64,000 nucleotides of DNA from an uncultured Clostridia bacterium (GCA_934772525.1 CAKVMI010000002.1:62001-126000), one strand, 5' to 3'. Positions 17,970 through 28,153 are shown, counted from the stretch's first letter. A program made the numbers and translations. The notes: a model not told the origin generated them from the sequence alone.

Positions 17970-19493
17970 CTATTCACAAATTAATGATTCGCCCGTCATT
18001 TCTTTAGGCTTTTCAATATCCATAATTTGAAGTAGTGTTGGAGCTATGTCGCAAAGTCTGCCACCCTTTCTTAATGTGGCTTTTTTGAACTTCTTACCAA
18101 ACACAACCAATGGAACTAGATTTGTCGTATGTGAAGTACAAACTTCCCCATTTTCATCTATCATACATTCGGCATTACCGTGGTCAGCGGTTACTATTGC
18201 ATTACCGCCCAAACCTTCTATAGTATCCAACACACGTCCAAGACAAGTATCTACCGTTTCTACAGCTTTTATAGCGGCGTCCAATTTACCAGTATGTCCT
18301 ACCATATCACAATTTGCAAAATTTAAAATTAAAACATCTATCCCTTCATCTAGTGTTTCAATTACTTTATCGGTAACTTCCAAAGCACTCATTTCAGGTT
18401 TTAAGTCGTATGTTGCAACTTTTGGGCTTGGAACTAGCACTCTCTTTTCTCCAGCAAAAGGCTTTTCTATTCCACCATTAAAGAAAAATGTAACGTGAGC
18501 ATACTTTTCAGTTTCTGCAATTCGTGCTTGTGTTAAACCCTTTTCAGAAATAATTTGTCCTAGTGTGTTTTGCGGAATTGTAGGTGGGAACGCAATTGTA
18601 CAATTTTCAAAACTAGCATCATATTGTGTCATACATACATAATGAACTGGTTTATATCCACCGACTCTTTTAAAATTATCGAAATCTGAATAGATTAATG
18701 ACCTAGTAATCTCTCTTGCTCTATCCGTTCTATAATTAAAGAAAATCACAGAATCGCCAGCGTTTAAACCACTATAATCGCCAATAACTGCTGGCTCTAT
18801 AAATTCATCGGTTATATTTTTTGAATAGGTATCATTCATAGCATCGATTGCGTTATCATACCTTGCACCAACCGCATTTACAATATTGTTGTACGCTTTT
18901 TCTATTCTATCCCAACGATTATCTCTATCCATCATATAAAATCTACCAATAATGGTTGCGATTTTACCAACGCCCAATTCGGACATCTTAGCTTCTAATT
19001 CTTTAATAAAACCTAATCCACTTGTTGGGTGAACATCTCTACCATCCATTGCACAATGAATGAAAACTTTTTCGACGCCTTGCAATTTTGCGGTTTTTAG
19101 TACTGCAAATAAGTGCTCCATCTTAGAATGAACTCCACCATCACTTACTAGACCCAAAATATGAAGAGCAGAATTGTTACGCTTGCAATTTTCCATTGCT
19201 CCAACTATTGCACTATTAGAGAAAAATTCGCCCGTTTCAATAGACTTTGAGATTGCGGTACTATCTTGATAAACAATTCTTCCAGCACCAATATTAATGT
19301 GACCAACTTCACTATTTCCCATTTGTCCTTCTGGAAGCCCAACTGCTAAGCCACTTGCAGAAATGGATGTGGTTGGATACTTTTTCATTAACTCATCTAG
19401 AACGGGAGTGTTTGCAAGTTTAAAAGCATTTCCTTCAACCCTATCACTAAGTCCTAAACCATCTAAAATTATGATTGCATTTGTTTTTGCCAT
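17970..19493 (-). CDS. gpmI: 2,3-bisphosphoglycerate-independent phosphoglycerate mutase
   Basis: A 507-residue cofactor-independent phosphoglycerate mutase, interconverting 3- and 2-phosphoglycerate in glycolysis. It belongs to the alkaline-phosphatase fold with two metals. Motifs are ILDGLGLSD near 8-16 (metal Asp), the phosphoserine site MGNSEVGHINIG near 60, DGRDVHP, RFYMMDRDNRWDR, and the C-terminal TADHGNAE metal site. The length is typical. The SD is AAAGGAG. It lies 59 bp after the ATP-grasp-like gene on the same strand. No other glycolytic gene is in the window. Confidence 0.96.
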   Translation of the reverse strand: MAKTNAIIILDGLGLSDRVEGNAFKLANTPVLDELMKKYPTTSISASGLAVGLPEGQMGNSEVGHINIGAGRIVYQDSTAISKSIETGEFFSNSAIVGAMENCKRNNSALHILGLVSDGGVHSKMEHLFAVLKTAKLQGVEKVFIHCAMDGRDVHPTSGLGFIKELEAKMSELGVGKIATIIGRFYMMDRDNRWDRIEKAYNNIVNAVGARYDNAIDAMNDTYSKNITDEFIEPAVIGDYSGLNAGDSVIFFNYRTDRAREITRSLIYSDFDNFKRVGGYKPVHYVCMTQYDASFENCTIAFPPTIPQNTLGQIISEKGLTQARIAETEKYAHVTFFFNGGIEKPFAGEKRVLVPSPKVATYDLKPEMSALEVTDKVIETLDEGIDVLILNFANCDMVGHTGKLDAAIKAVETVDTCLGRVLDTIEGLGGNAIVTADHGNAECMIDENGEVCTSHTTNLVPLVVFGKKFKKATLRKGGRLCDIAPTLLQIMDIEKPKEMTGESLICE

Positions 19494-19552
19494 TTTTGTT
19501 TCTCCTTTAACTAAATCATTATATCACTTTATACCGCAAAAATAAAACATAT

Positions 19553-20431
19553 TTAGCACAATAATTGTTTTATAGCATTTTCAATTATGTTACACGTTTT
19601 TATTAAATTGGTGTTATTTCTCTTAGCAAAATTCGTTAATTCTACACGTGTAGTTGCACTATCTATAATGTATTCACCCTTGTTATAATAAACCGTATAC
19701 ATACCAAAATCTAAACCAATTTTACTATTAGCAAAGTTCACAAGTTTTGCTATATCACTGACTATTTTAAAGTCGGTAACTTCTTCAAGCGTCATTCCTA
19801 TATTTCTTGTAGGGTCACCAATGTATACCTTTTCATTAGGATAAGGAATATAATTTAAGTCTAAACTCTTATTGTAATCACTTATATGCTCAGCGCTTAG
19901 CAATTCCCAAATTGCACTTTCGCCGTCGCCTACTATATAATCAGAGCGACTACACATAATACAAGCAACCATTCCTTTTTGAATTAATACCGAATAGCCA
20001 CCAATATGCTCATACGCCACCGATATTTCAAAAGATGTTGGATATTCTTGTGCATCTAAAAATGAATCAATGTCTGAAACATTTGTTATACATTTTTCCT
20101 TTGAAATAAAATCACTAGAGATACTAAAAGACCCTTCGCTTAATAGCAAGTTTGATAGTTTTTGCTGTACAGATTTTGGACTACTTGCTTGCAAAATAAA
20201 CATATCCGAACATGGAATACTATTTTCCGCAAGCGTTCTTAAAAAGTCCACCCGATTTTCCACAAGGTTTGCAACCGCAGAAGAATTTATGCCAAAATCG
20301 TTATCATAAATTTTAGCCAAAATTTTATTATTTCGTACCAGATAAACACCCTTTCCGCCAGCAAAATTCACCAAAGTAAAATCATATCTATCTGAATAAC
20401 TTTCAATTATTTCATACATTAAATCTGTCAT
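19553..20431 (-). CDS. Uncharacterised protein resembling an ATP-grasp domain
   Basis: A 292-residue soluble protein. I do not recognise a named family, but several segments recall the ATP-grasp domain of cyanophycin synthetase and GshF. AKIYDNDFGINSSAV, followed by VENRVDFLRTLAENSIPCS, resembles the 'lysine-helix, ...G(I/V)P' entry. YIVGDGESAIWELL resembles the GDG-x-TIxEL element. FKIVSDIAKLVNFANSKIGLDFGMYTVYY, then IIDSATTRVELTNF, resembles the late Asp/metal region. Canonical catalytic acids are not clearly aligned, so it may be degenerate. The start has AAGGGA upstream. It may be co-transcribed with gpmI. The ATP-grasp call is inference. Confidence 0.55.
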   Translation of the reverse strand: MTDLMYEIIESYSDRYDFTLVNFAGGKGVYLVRNNKILAKIYDNDFGINSSAVANLVENRVDFLRTLAENSIPCSDMFILQASSPKSVQQKLSNLLLSEGSFSISSDFISKEKCITNVSDIDSFLDAQEYPTSFEISVAYEHIGGYSVLIQKGMVACIMCSRSDYIVGDGESAIWELLSAEHISDYNKSLDLNYIPYPNEKVYIGDPTRNIGMTLEEVTDFKIVSDIAKLVNFANSKIGLDFGMYTVYYNKGEYIIDSATTRVELTNFAKRNNTNLIKTCNIIENAIKQLLC

Positions 20432-20730
20432 AACAAATTATCCCTTCACAACAAAATTATATCACTTGTAACCATATTTTTACAAATTAATTTAAGTGAG
20501 TTTTTGAGTATGAAACAATTTTTTGTAAAACAAGTACTTCAATTTACAAAATAAATATACGCCACATTTTTAAAAATAAAATATTGCATACCCATAAATT
20601 AAATATTTACAACGTTATTAAATAATTTGATTTAAACTTAATATATTTAGTTCAATTTATTAAACCACTTTATTCAAAACTCCAATAATTATAATTGTTA
20701 GTCTACTAATGTTTGAAAATAAAAAACGCA

Positions 20731-20786
20731 AAAAAAATCACGGATAACAAAATGATTTTTTAATCACTTTAATTATTCCGTGGATT
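20731..20786 (-). terminator. Terminator of the ankyrin-like small gene
   Basis: Minus-strand arms near 20785-20773 and 20748-20738 (centred on CCACGGAATAA and TTATCCGTG) pair imperfectly around a nested AT-rich hairpin and end in T8. The rest of the gene-free stretch 20432-20804 shows nothing else recognisable. Confidence 0.65.
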
Positions 20787-20804
20787 AAAAATTAGTTAAT
20801 TTAA

Positions 20805-21317
20805 TTATTCTTTTTCTGATGATTCGCTATCTTGTAATGACTTCGTATACTTTTCTAACGCGTCAAACATTTTGTGCTTAGTTAGATATTCTACTACTTG
20901 TTCCTTTGCCTTTGGCTCCTTAGTTGCAAGATCAAAGAATCCTTTATCTCCTGAATGCAATGCAACAACGGCAACATTTTCGCCATTATTGTTTTGTTGA
21001 GTCAAGCATATTGGTCTAATATCTTTAAACCTTGGGTCTGTTAAACAATAATTTGCAATGTGCCCAAAACCCCAACTTTCAAAACACCATTTACCTATCA
21101 TATCCATCAAAATATTATTACCATTAACATCTTGAAATGTTAATATTTCTGGATAATCATAAATATGCCCAGCAAGCTTCTTTTCATCTTCGGCATAATT
21201 ATCACACATATATATTCTGTTGCTTTTTTTATCGGATGCCTGAGCATAAACAGCTTTTGCTTTTTCTATTTTCTTTTCTATTTCATTTCTAATAAGTTGA
21301 AATTCTTTTTCTCCCAT
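20805..21317 (-). CDS. Small ankyrin-like hypothetical protein
   Basis: A 170-residue soluble protein: an N-terminal charged helix (1-28), then two segments with ankyrin-repeat character (DVNGNNILMDMI near 77-88 and NNGENVAVVALHSGDKGFFDL near 109-129), and a charged C-terminal tail. No signal peptide or catalytic motif is seen, and the family is not recognised. It is monocistronic with a near-consensus promoter and its own terminator. The SD is embedded in a run of eight G, five bases before the ATG, which is unusual among its neighbours and may make expression sensitive to slippage. The ankyrin assignment is tentative. Confidence 0.7.
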   Translation of the reverse strand: MGEKEFQLIRNEIEKKIEKAKAVYAQASDKKSNRIYMCDNYAEDEKKLAGHIYDYPEILTFQDVNGNNILMDMIGKWCFESWGFGHIANYCLTDPRFKDIRPICLTQQNNNGENVAVVALHSGDKGFFDLATKEPKAKEQVVEYLTKHKMFDALEKYTKSLQDSESSEKE

Positions 21318-21324
21318 GAAAACT

Positions 21325-21374
21325 CCCCCCCCTTAATAGTACTAATATTGTATCATAAAAGATTTTTTTGTCAA
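21325..21374 (-). promoter_or_regulatory. Promoter and G8-containing RBS of the ankyrin-like gene
   Basis: On the minus strand, TTGACA (21374-21369), 16 bp, TACAAT (21352-21347). About 15 nt downstream of the -10 element, G8 (21332-21325) runs into AG to form the SD. Confidence 0.75.
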
Positions 21375-21437
21375 GTTTGTGTACTATCTATCGAAATTTG
21401 TAGTGTAAATTAAATCATTTTATTAATAACTATAACC

Positions 21438-23582
21438 TTACTTTCTAAAGACGTTTTTTACACCATCAATTTGAGATAGCTTATTTATAATATCCGTAAT
21501 TTGAGATGTATCTTTTATGGTTACTGTAATTGTAATAGTTGCAAGCGAGTTACTTGCCTTTGCATTTACAGCAGTTAAAGAAACATTTTTTATGCAACTT
21601 AGTTCACTGGTAACTCCGTTTAAAAGATTTGGAGAATCTATTGCTTTTATTTGAATAATAGATGAATAGAAATTCTTCTCATAATCTTTCCACATAACCT
21701 TTACTAATCGGTCACCATTTGAATGTAGTGCCCTAATGTTAGAGCAATCGGCTCTATGTACTACAATACCTTTACCTATTGAAACAAATCCCAAAATATT
21801 ATCTGGCGGAATAGGATTACAGCAACCGGCAAGTCTAATAGGCAAACCATCCACACCTTTTACAACAACACCACAATTGCTTGATGCTTTAACCTTGCTT
21901 AACCCGTTGTTATCTTTGTACATTTTACGTTCTAATGCTTTTAATTCACTTATTAATTGATTGATTATATGGGTTGCCGTTACACCACCATAACCAACAG
22001 CGGCACAAACATCATCTAAACTTAGGAAATTATGTATCTGCATAACCTTTTGGTTTACGGCTTCGTTGCTTGTCAAAGCATTTAGTGTTGTACCCTTTCG
22101 CTTCGCTTCTAGTTCTAGCATTTCTTTACCAATTTTGATATTATCTTCTTTGGTTTCCTTTTTGAAAAATGTTCTAATTTTGTTTCTAGCGGATGAAGTT
22201 TGTGCAATTTTTAACCAATCTCGGCTAGGACCTTTACTATTTGGCGAAGTTATAATTTCAACAACATCACCAGTACTAAGTCTATAAGTTAAAGGTACCA
22301 TTTTGCCATTTACCTTTGCACCAACACAAGTATTTCCAATATCGGTATGTAGTGCGTACGCAAAGTCTATTGGCGTAGATTTTTCGGTTAATTGAATAAC
22401 TTTATTTTTCGGAGTGAAAACAAAAATGTCATTTGCGTAAAAGTCAGATTTTGCAATACTCAAAAATGTTGTAGTGTCTAGTGTTTCGGCATTTTCTTCA
22501 ATCATTTGGCGTAAAAATGTAAGCTTTTTATCAAGTTCGGTTACTTTATTGGTTTTCGCTTTATACATCCAGTGAGCAGCAATACCATACTCACATACCT
22601 TATGCATTTCATAAGTTCTTATCTGCACTTCAAAAGGCAGCCCTGAATCGGTTAAAAGGGTTGTATGTAGTGATTGATAGCCATTTGGCTTAGGTGCAGC
22701 AATATAGTCTTTAATTCTTCCAGGAACAGGCTTCCAACGATTATGAACTTCACCCAGAAGAATATAGCAATCTTTAATATCATTAACTAATATTCTTAAT
22801 GCCAAAATATCATAAATTTGTTCAATTCCCTTAGATTGTTGCTTTTTAAATATGCTGTATTTCCTTTTAAATCTACTCTTTACTTCACCTTTAATTTTTA
22901 AGTCTTTCAAAACTTCTTTAAGTTCTTCACTAATTGTATCCAAATCTTTTTGATGCTTTGCAAAGGTCTTTTCAAGTAAAGCACTAATTCGGTTATAATC
23001 ATCCGGGTACAAATACTTAAACACCAAATCTTCTAGTTCGCCCTTAATTGTGCTAAGTCCTAATCTTTCTGCAATAGGAATGTAAATATCACGGGTATCT
23101 AATGACTTTCGTATTTGATGTTCTTTGGAAACACTGTCAAGCGTACGCATATTATGAAGTCTATCTGCAAGTTTTATAAAAATGACTCTAATATCCTTCG
23201 CCATAGCAAGAAACATTTTTCTAAGTGATTCGTCATTTTCATTGGCACTACTCTTGTATCTTAGAGTTTTAACCCTACTTACTCCATTTACAAGTTCTGC
23301 GACTTCGCTACCAAACATCAATTCCAACTCTTCTGGCGTTACACCCGAATCTTCAACAACATCGTGTAATAGTGCGGCAGAAATAGCCTTGCCATCCAAA
23401 CCATATTGCAAAAGTATAGTTGCAACTGCTATTGGGTGAATAATGTATGGTTCTCCTGTATCTCTTTTTTGACCATTATGTTTTTCAGTTGCAAAATCGA
23501 GAGCTTTTAAAATAAGTTCTTCATCTTTTGGTTTGAATCTTTTATGAATTTCAAATTTAAAAACTTCTACCTCATTATTCAT
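21438..23582 (-). CDS. relA: Bifunctional (p)ppGpp synthetase/hydrolase (Rel/SpoT type)
   Basis: A 714-residue long RSH enzyme controlling the stringent response. The HD hydrolase domain spans about 25-180 (HDVVEDSG). The synthetase domain spans about 235-350 (GRIKDYIAAPKPNGYQSLHT). TGS lies near 390-450 (IFVFTPKNKVIQL), followed by a helical/ZFD region with a conserved CCNPIP, and a C-terminal ACT domain. I chose ATG 23582 over the upstream GTG at 23588 because AGGAG sits 8 nt before it. It follows recJ by 11 nt. In many Clostridia apt lies between recJ and relA; it is absent here. Confidence 0.95.
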   Translation of the reverse strand: MNNEVEVFKFEIHKRFKPKDEELILKALDFATEKHNGQKRDTGEPYIIHPIAVATILLQYGLDGKAISAALLHDVVEDSGVTPEELELMFGSEVAELVNGVSRVKTLRYKSSANENDESLRKMFLAMAKDIRVIFIKLADRLHNMRTLDSVSKEHQIRKSLDTRDIYIPIAERLGLSTIKGELEDLVFKYLYPDDYNRISALLEKTFAKHQKDLDTISEELKEVLKDLKIKGEVKSRFKRKYSIFKKQQSKGIEQIYDILALRILVNDIKDCYILLGEVHNRWKPVPGRIKDYIAAPKPNGYQSLHTTLLTDSGLPFEVQIRTYEMHKVCEYGIAAHWMYKAKTNKVTELDKKLTFLRQMIEENAETLDTTTFLSIAKSDFYANDIFVFTPKNKVIQLTEKSTPIDFAYALHTDIGNTCVGAKVNGKMVPLTYRLSTGDVVEIITSPNSKGPSRDWLKIAQTSSARNKIRTFFKKETKEDNIKIGKEMLELEAKRKGTTLNALTSNEAVNQKVMQIHNFLSLDDVCAAVGYGGVTATHIINQLISELKALERKMYKDNNGLSKVKASSNCGVVVKGVDGLPIRLAGCCNPIPPDNILGFVSIGKGIVVHRADCSNIRALHSNGDRLVKVMWKDYEKNFYSSIIQIKAIDSPNLLNGVTSELSCIKNVSLTAVNAKASNSLATITITVTIKDTSQITDIINKLSQIDGVKNVFRK

Positions 23583-23593
23583 AAGCACTACTC

Positions 23594-25855
23594 CTACAAT
23601 AAATTATAAAATTTCGAACTACTCAATTCCTTTTTATTTTTACTTGTAACATGACCAAGTTCTACAACTTCATCCGATTTATAAGAAATAAAACCAAGTT
23701 CGGCACAAACAAAAATTGTAAATACAAGTTGCACCAGATTATAATCGGGATTGTTAGCAATCATTTTTTGAGCAATTTCTATAATGTCATTTCCAGCATT
23801 TGGTATTCTAGACATAACTAATTTGTAGTATTTAGCAAAAACTTCACGTGATTTATCCACAAAAACACTTGCCCTTTTAGTACTAGCAAATGTATTTGCC
23901 ATAATGGTTCCAAATTGTAATTCACCTAGATTTTCATCTAAAAATACCATATTTCTATACTGCAATAATAAATCATAATTTGTACAAGTTGTTGGGCTAT
24001 ATAGCACTATACTTTCACCATTATTTTGTGGCAATGTCATTATGCGTAAATTATATTTTTTTGAAATTTCGGTTGCAAGTTCAAAATTATCAGTAACTAC
24101 TAAAGTCCCACTCTTTCGTAATAAATATTTTTCAACTTCTTGTAAACTATCAAATTGTTTAACGTAATTAGATTGATTTTTATATAATGAGTCAAACAGC
24201 ATACTCATATTTTTTACCGCTACTTTGTCTTCGACATTAGATATTTCTATAGGTGACACAAAAATATCTTTTAATGTTGCTCTCGCCCTTTTTGCTCTAA
24301 AAAATGTATCTACATCTAAATTTAATAAAATATTTTTGGTTGTATTCATATCAAACATCGACCTATACTTCGCACCATTAAAAGCTACAATCTCTCTTTT
24401 CGATTCGGTTACTATTCTAAAGTGACGAAAACTTTTCATCGGTTCAATTTTTGAATTATTTGTTTTTAATAATAATACTGGCTTTGGGTTACCGAAACCA
24501 AATGGTTCCAATTTTCCAAGTGTTTCAGCAAATTTTAAATTTATATCCCTTTCATCAATTTCATCGTCATAATCAAAATTAGAGGTAAATTCTAGATTAT
24601 CATAAATCTGTTTAATTTCTTTTTGAATACTAGCCTTAAATTTATCATAATTTTCGGGTGCAATAGTAAGCCCACCAGCTAAACTATGTCCCCCAACATC
24701 TATCAATTCAGCACGATGTTTATCTAAAAGTTCAAACACATTTATACCATCAATGCTTCTAATAGATGCCTTAAAATTACCATTCTCGTCAGCGGTAAAA
24801 ACAAAAACTGGTCTTAAGTATTGACCACAGAGTTTACTTGCGATAATACCAATAAGTCCTAAATTGATATTTTCACTTTTTACAAAAATTGCAGGTTCGG
24901 AATTTAAGTCTATTCCTATTAGTTGTCTATTAATTTCATTTTGTATTTCTTGGGACTGCTTTAATCTCTCATTGTTGTCTTCTTCTATTGAAGCATACTT
25001 TTCAGCAATTACCGACTCGTCTTCTCCTATCAAAAACTCAAAACCTTTAAACGCACTATCCATTCTGCCCGAAGCATTTAATCTTGGTACCAATTTAAAA
25101 GAAATATCTGTACTATCAAGTTTCACAATTTTTGATACTCTCTTAAAATATGCAATAGATGGTCGTGGGTTATCTGAATTAATAACGTCTAACCCAAATT
25201 TAGTGAGCACACGATTTTCATCTAATAGCGGAACAATATCTCCAATGGTTGAGATAGCACAAATATCTACATATTTTAATGCTTCGTCAAGACCGCCCAT
25301 ATATTGTATAACCTTAAATACAACGCCAGCACCGCAAAGTCCATTAAACGGATAATCTTGTCCGGCGCATTTTGGGTCTACTATTACACATTCTGGCAAA
25401 ACTTCGGGTGGCTCGTGGTGGTCAGTTACGATAACATCAATGCCACAATCTTTTAACATTTCTACTTCGTCATGAGCAGAAATTCCCGTATCAACGGTTA
25501 TAACTAAGTCAGGAAAATATGTACTTGCAATGTACTCCACAGTTTCCTCACTTAGCCCATACCCGTCAGTATGTCTATTTGGTATAAACGCAATAGGTTC
25601 TATACCCTTACTTTTTAAGAATAAATAAAGCATGCTGACAGAGCAAATTCCGTCAGCATCATAATCACCATAAATTAATACGGTTTGTTTTTCTTCTATT
25701 GCTTGAAATATGCGTCTTGTAGCTTCATCCATTCCTTTTAAAAGTTTTGGATCATGTAAAGCATTCAGAGAAGGTTCAAGAAAATCACGAATTTCTTTTT
25801 CGGTCGAAATTCCACGTTTTCTTAAAATATTTTTAACCTTCTCTTCATACAACAT
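23594..25855 (-). CDS. recJ: Single-stranded-DNA-specific 5'-3' exonuclease RecJ
   Basis: A 753-residue DHH/DHHA1 phosphoesterase for recombination and mismatch-repair resection. Motifs are DYDADGICS near 63-71, DTGISAHDE, TDHHEPPEVLPE near 145-156, the GDIVPL segment near 206-211, and the DHHA1 motif GGHSLAGGL near 390-398. An OB-like domain and a long C-terminal extension (about 560-753) are typical of Firmicute RecJ. AAAGGA precedes the ATG. It follows secF in the clostridial secD-secF-recJ-relA order. Confidence 0.95.
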   Translation of the reverse strand: MLYEEKVKNILRKRGISTEKEIRDFLEPSLNALHDPKLLKGMDEATRRIFQAIEEKQTVLIYGDYDADGICSVSMLYLFLKSKGIEPIAFIPNRHTDGYGLSEETVEYIASTYFPDLVITVDTGISAHDEVEMLKDCGIDVIVTDHHEPPEVLPECVIVDPKCAGQDYPFNGLCGAGVVFKVIQYMGGLDEALKYVDICAISTIGDIVPLLDENRVLTKFGLDVINSDNPRPSIAYFKRVSKIVKLDSTDISFKLVPRLNASGRMDSAFKGFEFLIGEDESVIAEKYASIEEDNNERLKQSQEIQNEINRQLIGIDLNSEPAIFVKSENINLGLIGIIASKLCGQYLRPVFVFTADENGNFKASIRSIDGINVFELLDKHRAELIDVGGHSLAGGLTIAPENYDKFKASIQKEIKQIYDNLEFTSNFDYDDEIDERDINLKFAETLGKLEPFGFGNPKPVLLLKTNNSKIEPMKSFRHFRIVTESKREIVAFNGAKYRSMFDMNTTKNILLNLDVDTFFRAKRARATLKDIFVSPIEISNVEDKVAVKNMSMLFDSLYKNQSNYVKQFDSLQEVEKYLLRKSGTLVVTDNFELATEISKKYNLRIMTLPQNNGESIVLYSPTTCTNYDLLLQYRNMVFLDENLGELQFGTIMANTFASTKRASVFVDKSREVFAKYYKLVMSRIPNAGNDIIEIAQKMIANNPDYNLVQLVFTIFVCAELGFISYKSDEVVELGHVTSKNKKELSSSKFYNLL

Positions 25856-25870
25856 ATTTCATTTCCTTTG

Positions 25871-26788
25871 TTATTTTTTTATGTTTCGTTGCTTTGAACT
25901 TTCATCATTTGCTATAGTAAAGTAGAATGCACCTGTTAAAAAGATTGATGACCAAACACCGGCAAACACACTAACAATACCAGAAATACCAAATTGTACC
26001 AAACTTGGATTAAATGTAAATATAAGCACTATGCACGAAAGAACAATTAGTCCCATAGGAATCATTAATGCAGTTGTGGAAGACTTAATAGAATTAACAT
26101 ACAAATCAACCATTCTTTCTTTTTCACCATGTACACTATTCTTCTTCATAAAACTAATTGAAGTATAATAAACAAAAGCGACAACTGAAAGTAGTGCAAT
26201 TCCAGTTAGCATTCCAATGCTTGAAATACTAATTTGTGTTCTTGTAATTGCAAAAAGTGCAAGTCCAACTAAAATTGTAGCACCGAATGAAATCATAAGT
26301 GCAAAACCATACTTATAATTTCTTCTAAGTAGTCCATAGATAAATAAACCAACCAATGCAAGACATACTGGAAGTATTAGTTTAATTAAACTTTTTGTAG
26401 CGTATGTATTTGATATTCTATCAACACTAATTTGGTCTGCATTAATTTCGCCATCAAACATAGAAACGACGGCAGACTTAATAATAGTTGCATCATTAGC
26501 GTTAGCCTTAAATACTATGGTTAATGTATTAAGATAAGTTTTATCACCCGTTTCGGTATAAGTAACGCTTCCACTATTATCACTAATAACATCTTTAATA
26601 TTGTTTATATATGAATTTGTTTTATCTAGATCAACATAATCTACGGTAATTTGATATTGGTCACCATATTGATATGACTTATTAAATCCAAAGAAGCATA
26701 CAAATATTACAGCAACAGCAACAATGGTTGCAGTAAATAAAAGCATATATTTTAATAATTGTTTTGGAGAATTAAATAATTTATTCAT
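25871..26788 (-). CDS. secF: Protein translocase subunit SecF
   Basis: A 305-residue inner-membrane SecF. TM1 is at about 13-33, an external domain at about 40-125 and five further helices at about 130-295. It lacks the strongest SecF signatures and is divergent, so the call rests partly on pairing with secD. It works with SecD to drive late steps of SecYEG export using the proton or sodium motive force. The start overlaps the secD stop by 8 nt, implying translational coupling. Its C-terminal tail is basic (SSKQRNIKK). Confidence 0.85.
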   Translation of the reverse strand: MNKLFNSPKQLLKYMLLFTATIVAVAVIFVCFFGFNKSYQYGDQYQITVDYVDLDKTNSYINNIKDVISDNSGSVTYTETGDKTYLNTLTIVFKANANDATIIKSAVVSMFDGEINADQISVDRISNTYATKSLIKLILPVCLALVGLFIYGLLRRNYKYGFALMISFGATILVGLALFAITRTQISISSIGMLTGIALLSVVAFVYYTSISFMKKNSVHGEKERMVDLYVNSIKSSTTALMIPMGLIVLSCIVLIFTFNPSLVQFGISGIVSVFAGVWSSIFLTGAFYFTIANDESSKQRNIKK

Positions 26789-28091
26789 TTACTGCTTCCT
26801 CCCTTTGTGGTAGTGCATACATTTTTGCATTATTTTCGCCGAATGCGAAACTTAAGTTAACTAATAATTTTGCAACTAAAATGTTTACAACTGCAATAAT
26901 TATAGCAGAAATTGACATAATTGTACCTATGCTTGTAAGTTCACCCTTACCAAATACTGCAAAGAAAATTCCGCCGATCAACATAATAGCAGTTACGTCT
27001 AAAACTACAAACTTGATTTTGCTAAACGCATCATCAATAGATGTTACTATAGATTTGCCAAGCATATATTCACTCTTGATTTGGTTAAGTTGTGCAATAA
27101 TTAGAGAGAACTGAACAACTTGAACAAGTCCAAGAGTTATAACTCCACCAAGTCCCATAATTACCCAAGGCATCGCTTGAAGTAGGAACAATAATAGGTA
27201 GTCACCAAGTAATGTTGCTACAGTAAATATTACACCAGTCACTCTAAATTTAACTATAATTAAAACTGACAATGCGACCAAGATTACCAATACTGACACA
27301 AAACAGATTGTGTTTGCAGTCGTGTTTGCGTTAACATAGGTAATCTCAATTGTATCTGCATCCATATTAAGTGGAATTAATCCACAACTAAAAGCTTCAT
27401 AATAATAATCGGCTGTTTCCATAGAATCTTGTAACCAGAATGTAAATGAAGATTGCTCACTCTTAATATCAACTGAATTATATTTAGAACTTGGGAAGGC
27501 TTCTCCGTTTATAAACATATAGCAAGTTTGACCTGCCATACTGGTAAATTTTTCTTTACCACTCTTTGTAAACTCTACAGTTATACCGAATTGACCTCTA
27601 TATGTAGAAACACTAATAGATTTTACTTCCGTCCAACCATCAATTACTATTAAATCTGGATGTTCTTCATCTTTTACAACTGTGGCACTTTTGTTATTTC
27701 TAAGTTCTAGTCTACCACCAGCAATAGTTTTGAAGAAAGATTCAAGTTCACTTGCAGATGTATTTTCAAGTGGTTCAGCAACAACAACCTTAATTTTATT
27801 ATCGTCACCAAGTCTTGAAACATTAACACAGTTTCTGCCAAACTTTTCTTCAATTCTTTCGCCAATCATACTAATAGCTTTGTCAATATTAGTAGATTCA
27901 CTTTCTGTAATTTTATAAACTGCACTAATGCTATCACCTATTTCGCTAGATTTTCTTATAGCACCAAATGATGATAGGTAATCTTTTGAACCAAATTGCA
28001 TTGGAACAAAAGTGAAAATAGTACCAACTGCAAATATTAGTGCAAATATGCAGTAAATAATGATACTTTTTGTTTTGCTGAAATTTTCCAT
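26781..28091 (-). CDS. secD: Protein translocase subunit SecD
   Basis: A 436-residue SecD: TM1 at 11-31, then a periplasmic-facing P1 region with the typical repeat (SMIGERIEEKFGRNCVNVSRLGDDNKIKV split over residues 84-115), a base domain with GQFGITVEFTKSGKEKF near 168-184, and five C-terminal helices. The C-terminal TM motifs (LLGDYLLLF, GLGGVITLG) align with SecD. It is short and divergent compared with E. coli but usual for Clostridia. AGGAC precedes the ATG. It has its own promoter in the recA-secD gap. Confidence 0.9.
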   Translation of the reverse strand: MENFSKTKSIIIYCIFALIFAVGTIFTFVPMQFGSKDYLSSFGAIRKSSEIGDSISAVYKITESESTNIDKAISMIGERIEEKFGRNCVNVSRLGDDNKIKVVVAEPLENTSASELESFFKTIAGGRLELRNNKSATVVKDEEHPDLIVIDGWTEVKSISVSTYRGQFGITVEFTKSGKEKFTSMAGQTCYMFINGEAFPSSKYNSVDIKSEQSSFTFWLQDSMETADYYYEAFSCGLIPLNMDADTIEITYVNANTTANTICFVSVLVILVALSVLIIVKFRVTGVIFTVATLLGDYLLLFLLQAMPWVIMGLGGVITLGLVQVVQFSLIIAQLNQIKSEYMLGKSIVTSIDDAFSKIKFVVLDVTAIMLIGGIFFAVFGKGELTSIGTIMSISAIIIAVVNILVAKLLVNLSFAFGENNAKMYALPQREEAVNE

Positions 28092-28123
28092 TTCGTCCTA
28101 CCTTAATTTAATCTTACCTTATA

Positions 28124-28153
28124 ATTATAAACCATTAAACAAGTGTAGGTCAA
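28124..28153 (-). promoter_or_regulatory. Promoter of secD-secF-recJ-relA
   Basis: On the minus strand, TTGACC (28153-28148), 18 bp, TATAAT (28129-28124). It sits directly after a 7-bp hairpin (TTGAAGA/TCTTCAA, 28158-28181) that straddles the recA stop and lacks a terminator T-run. Confidence 0.7.
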
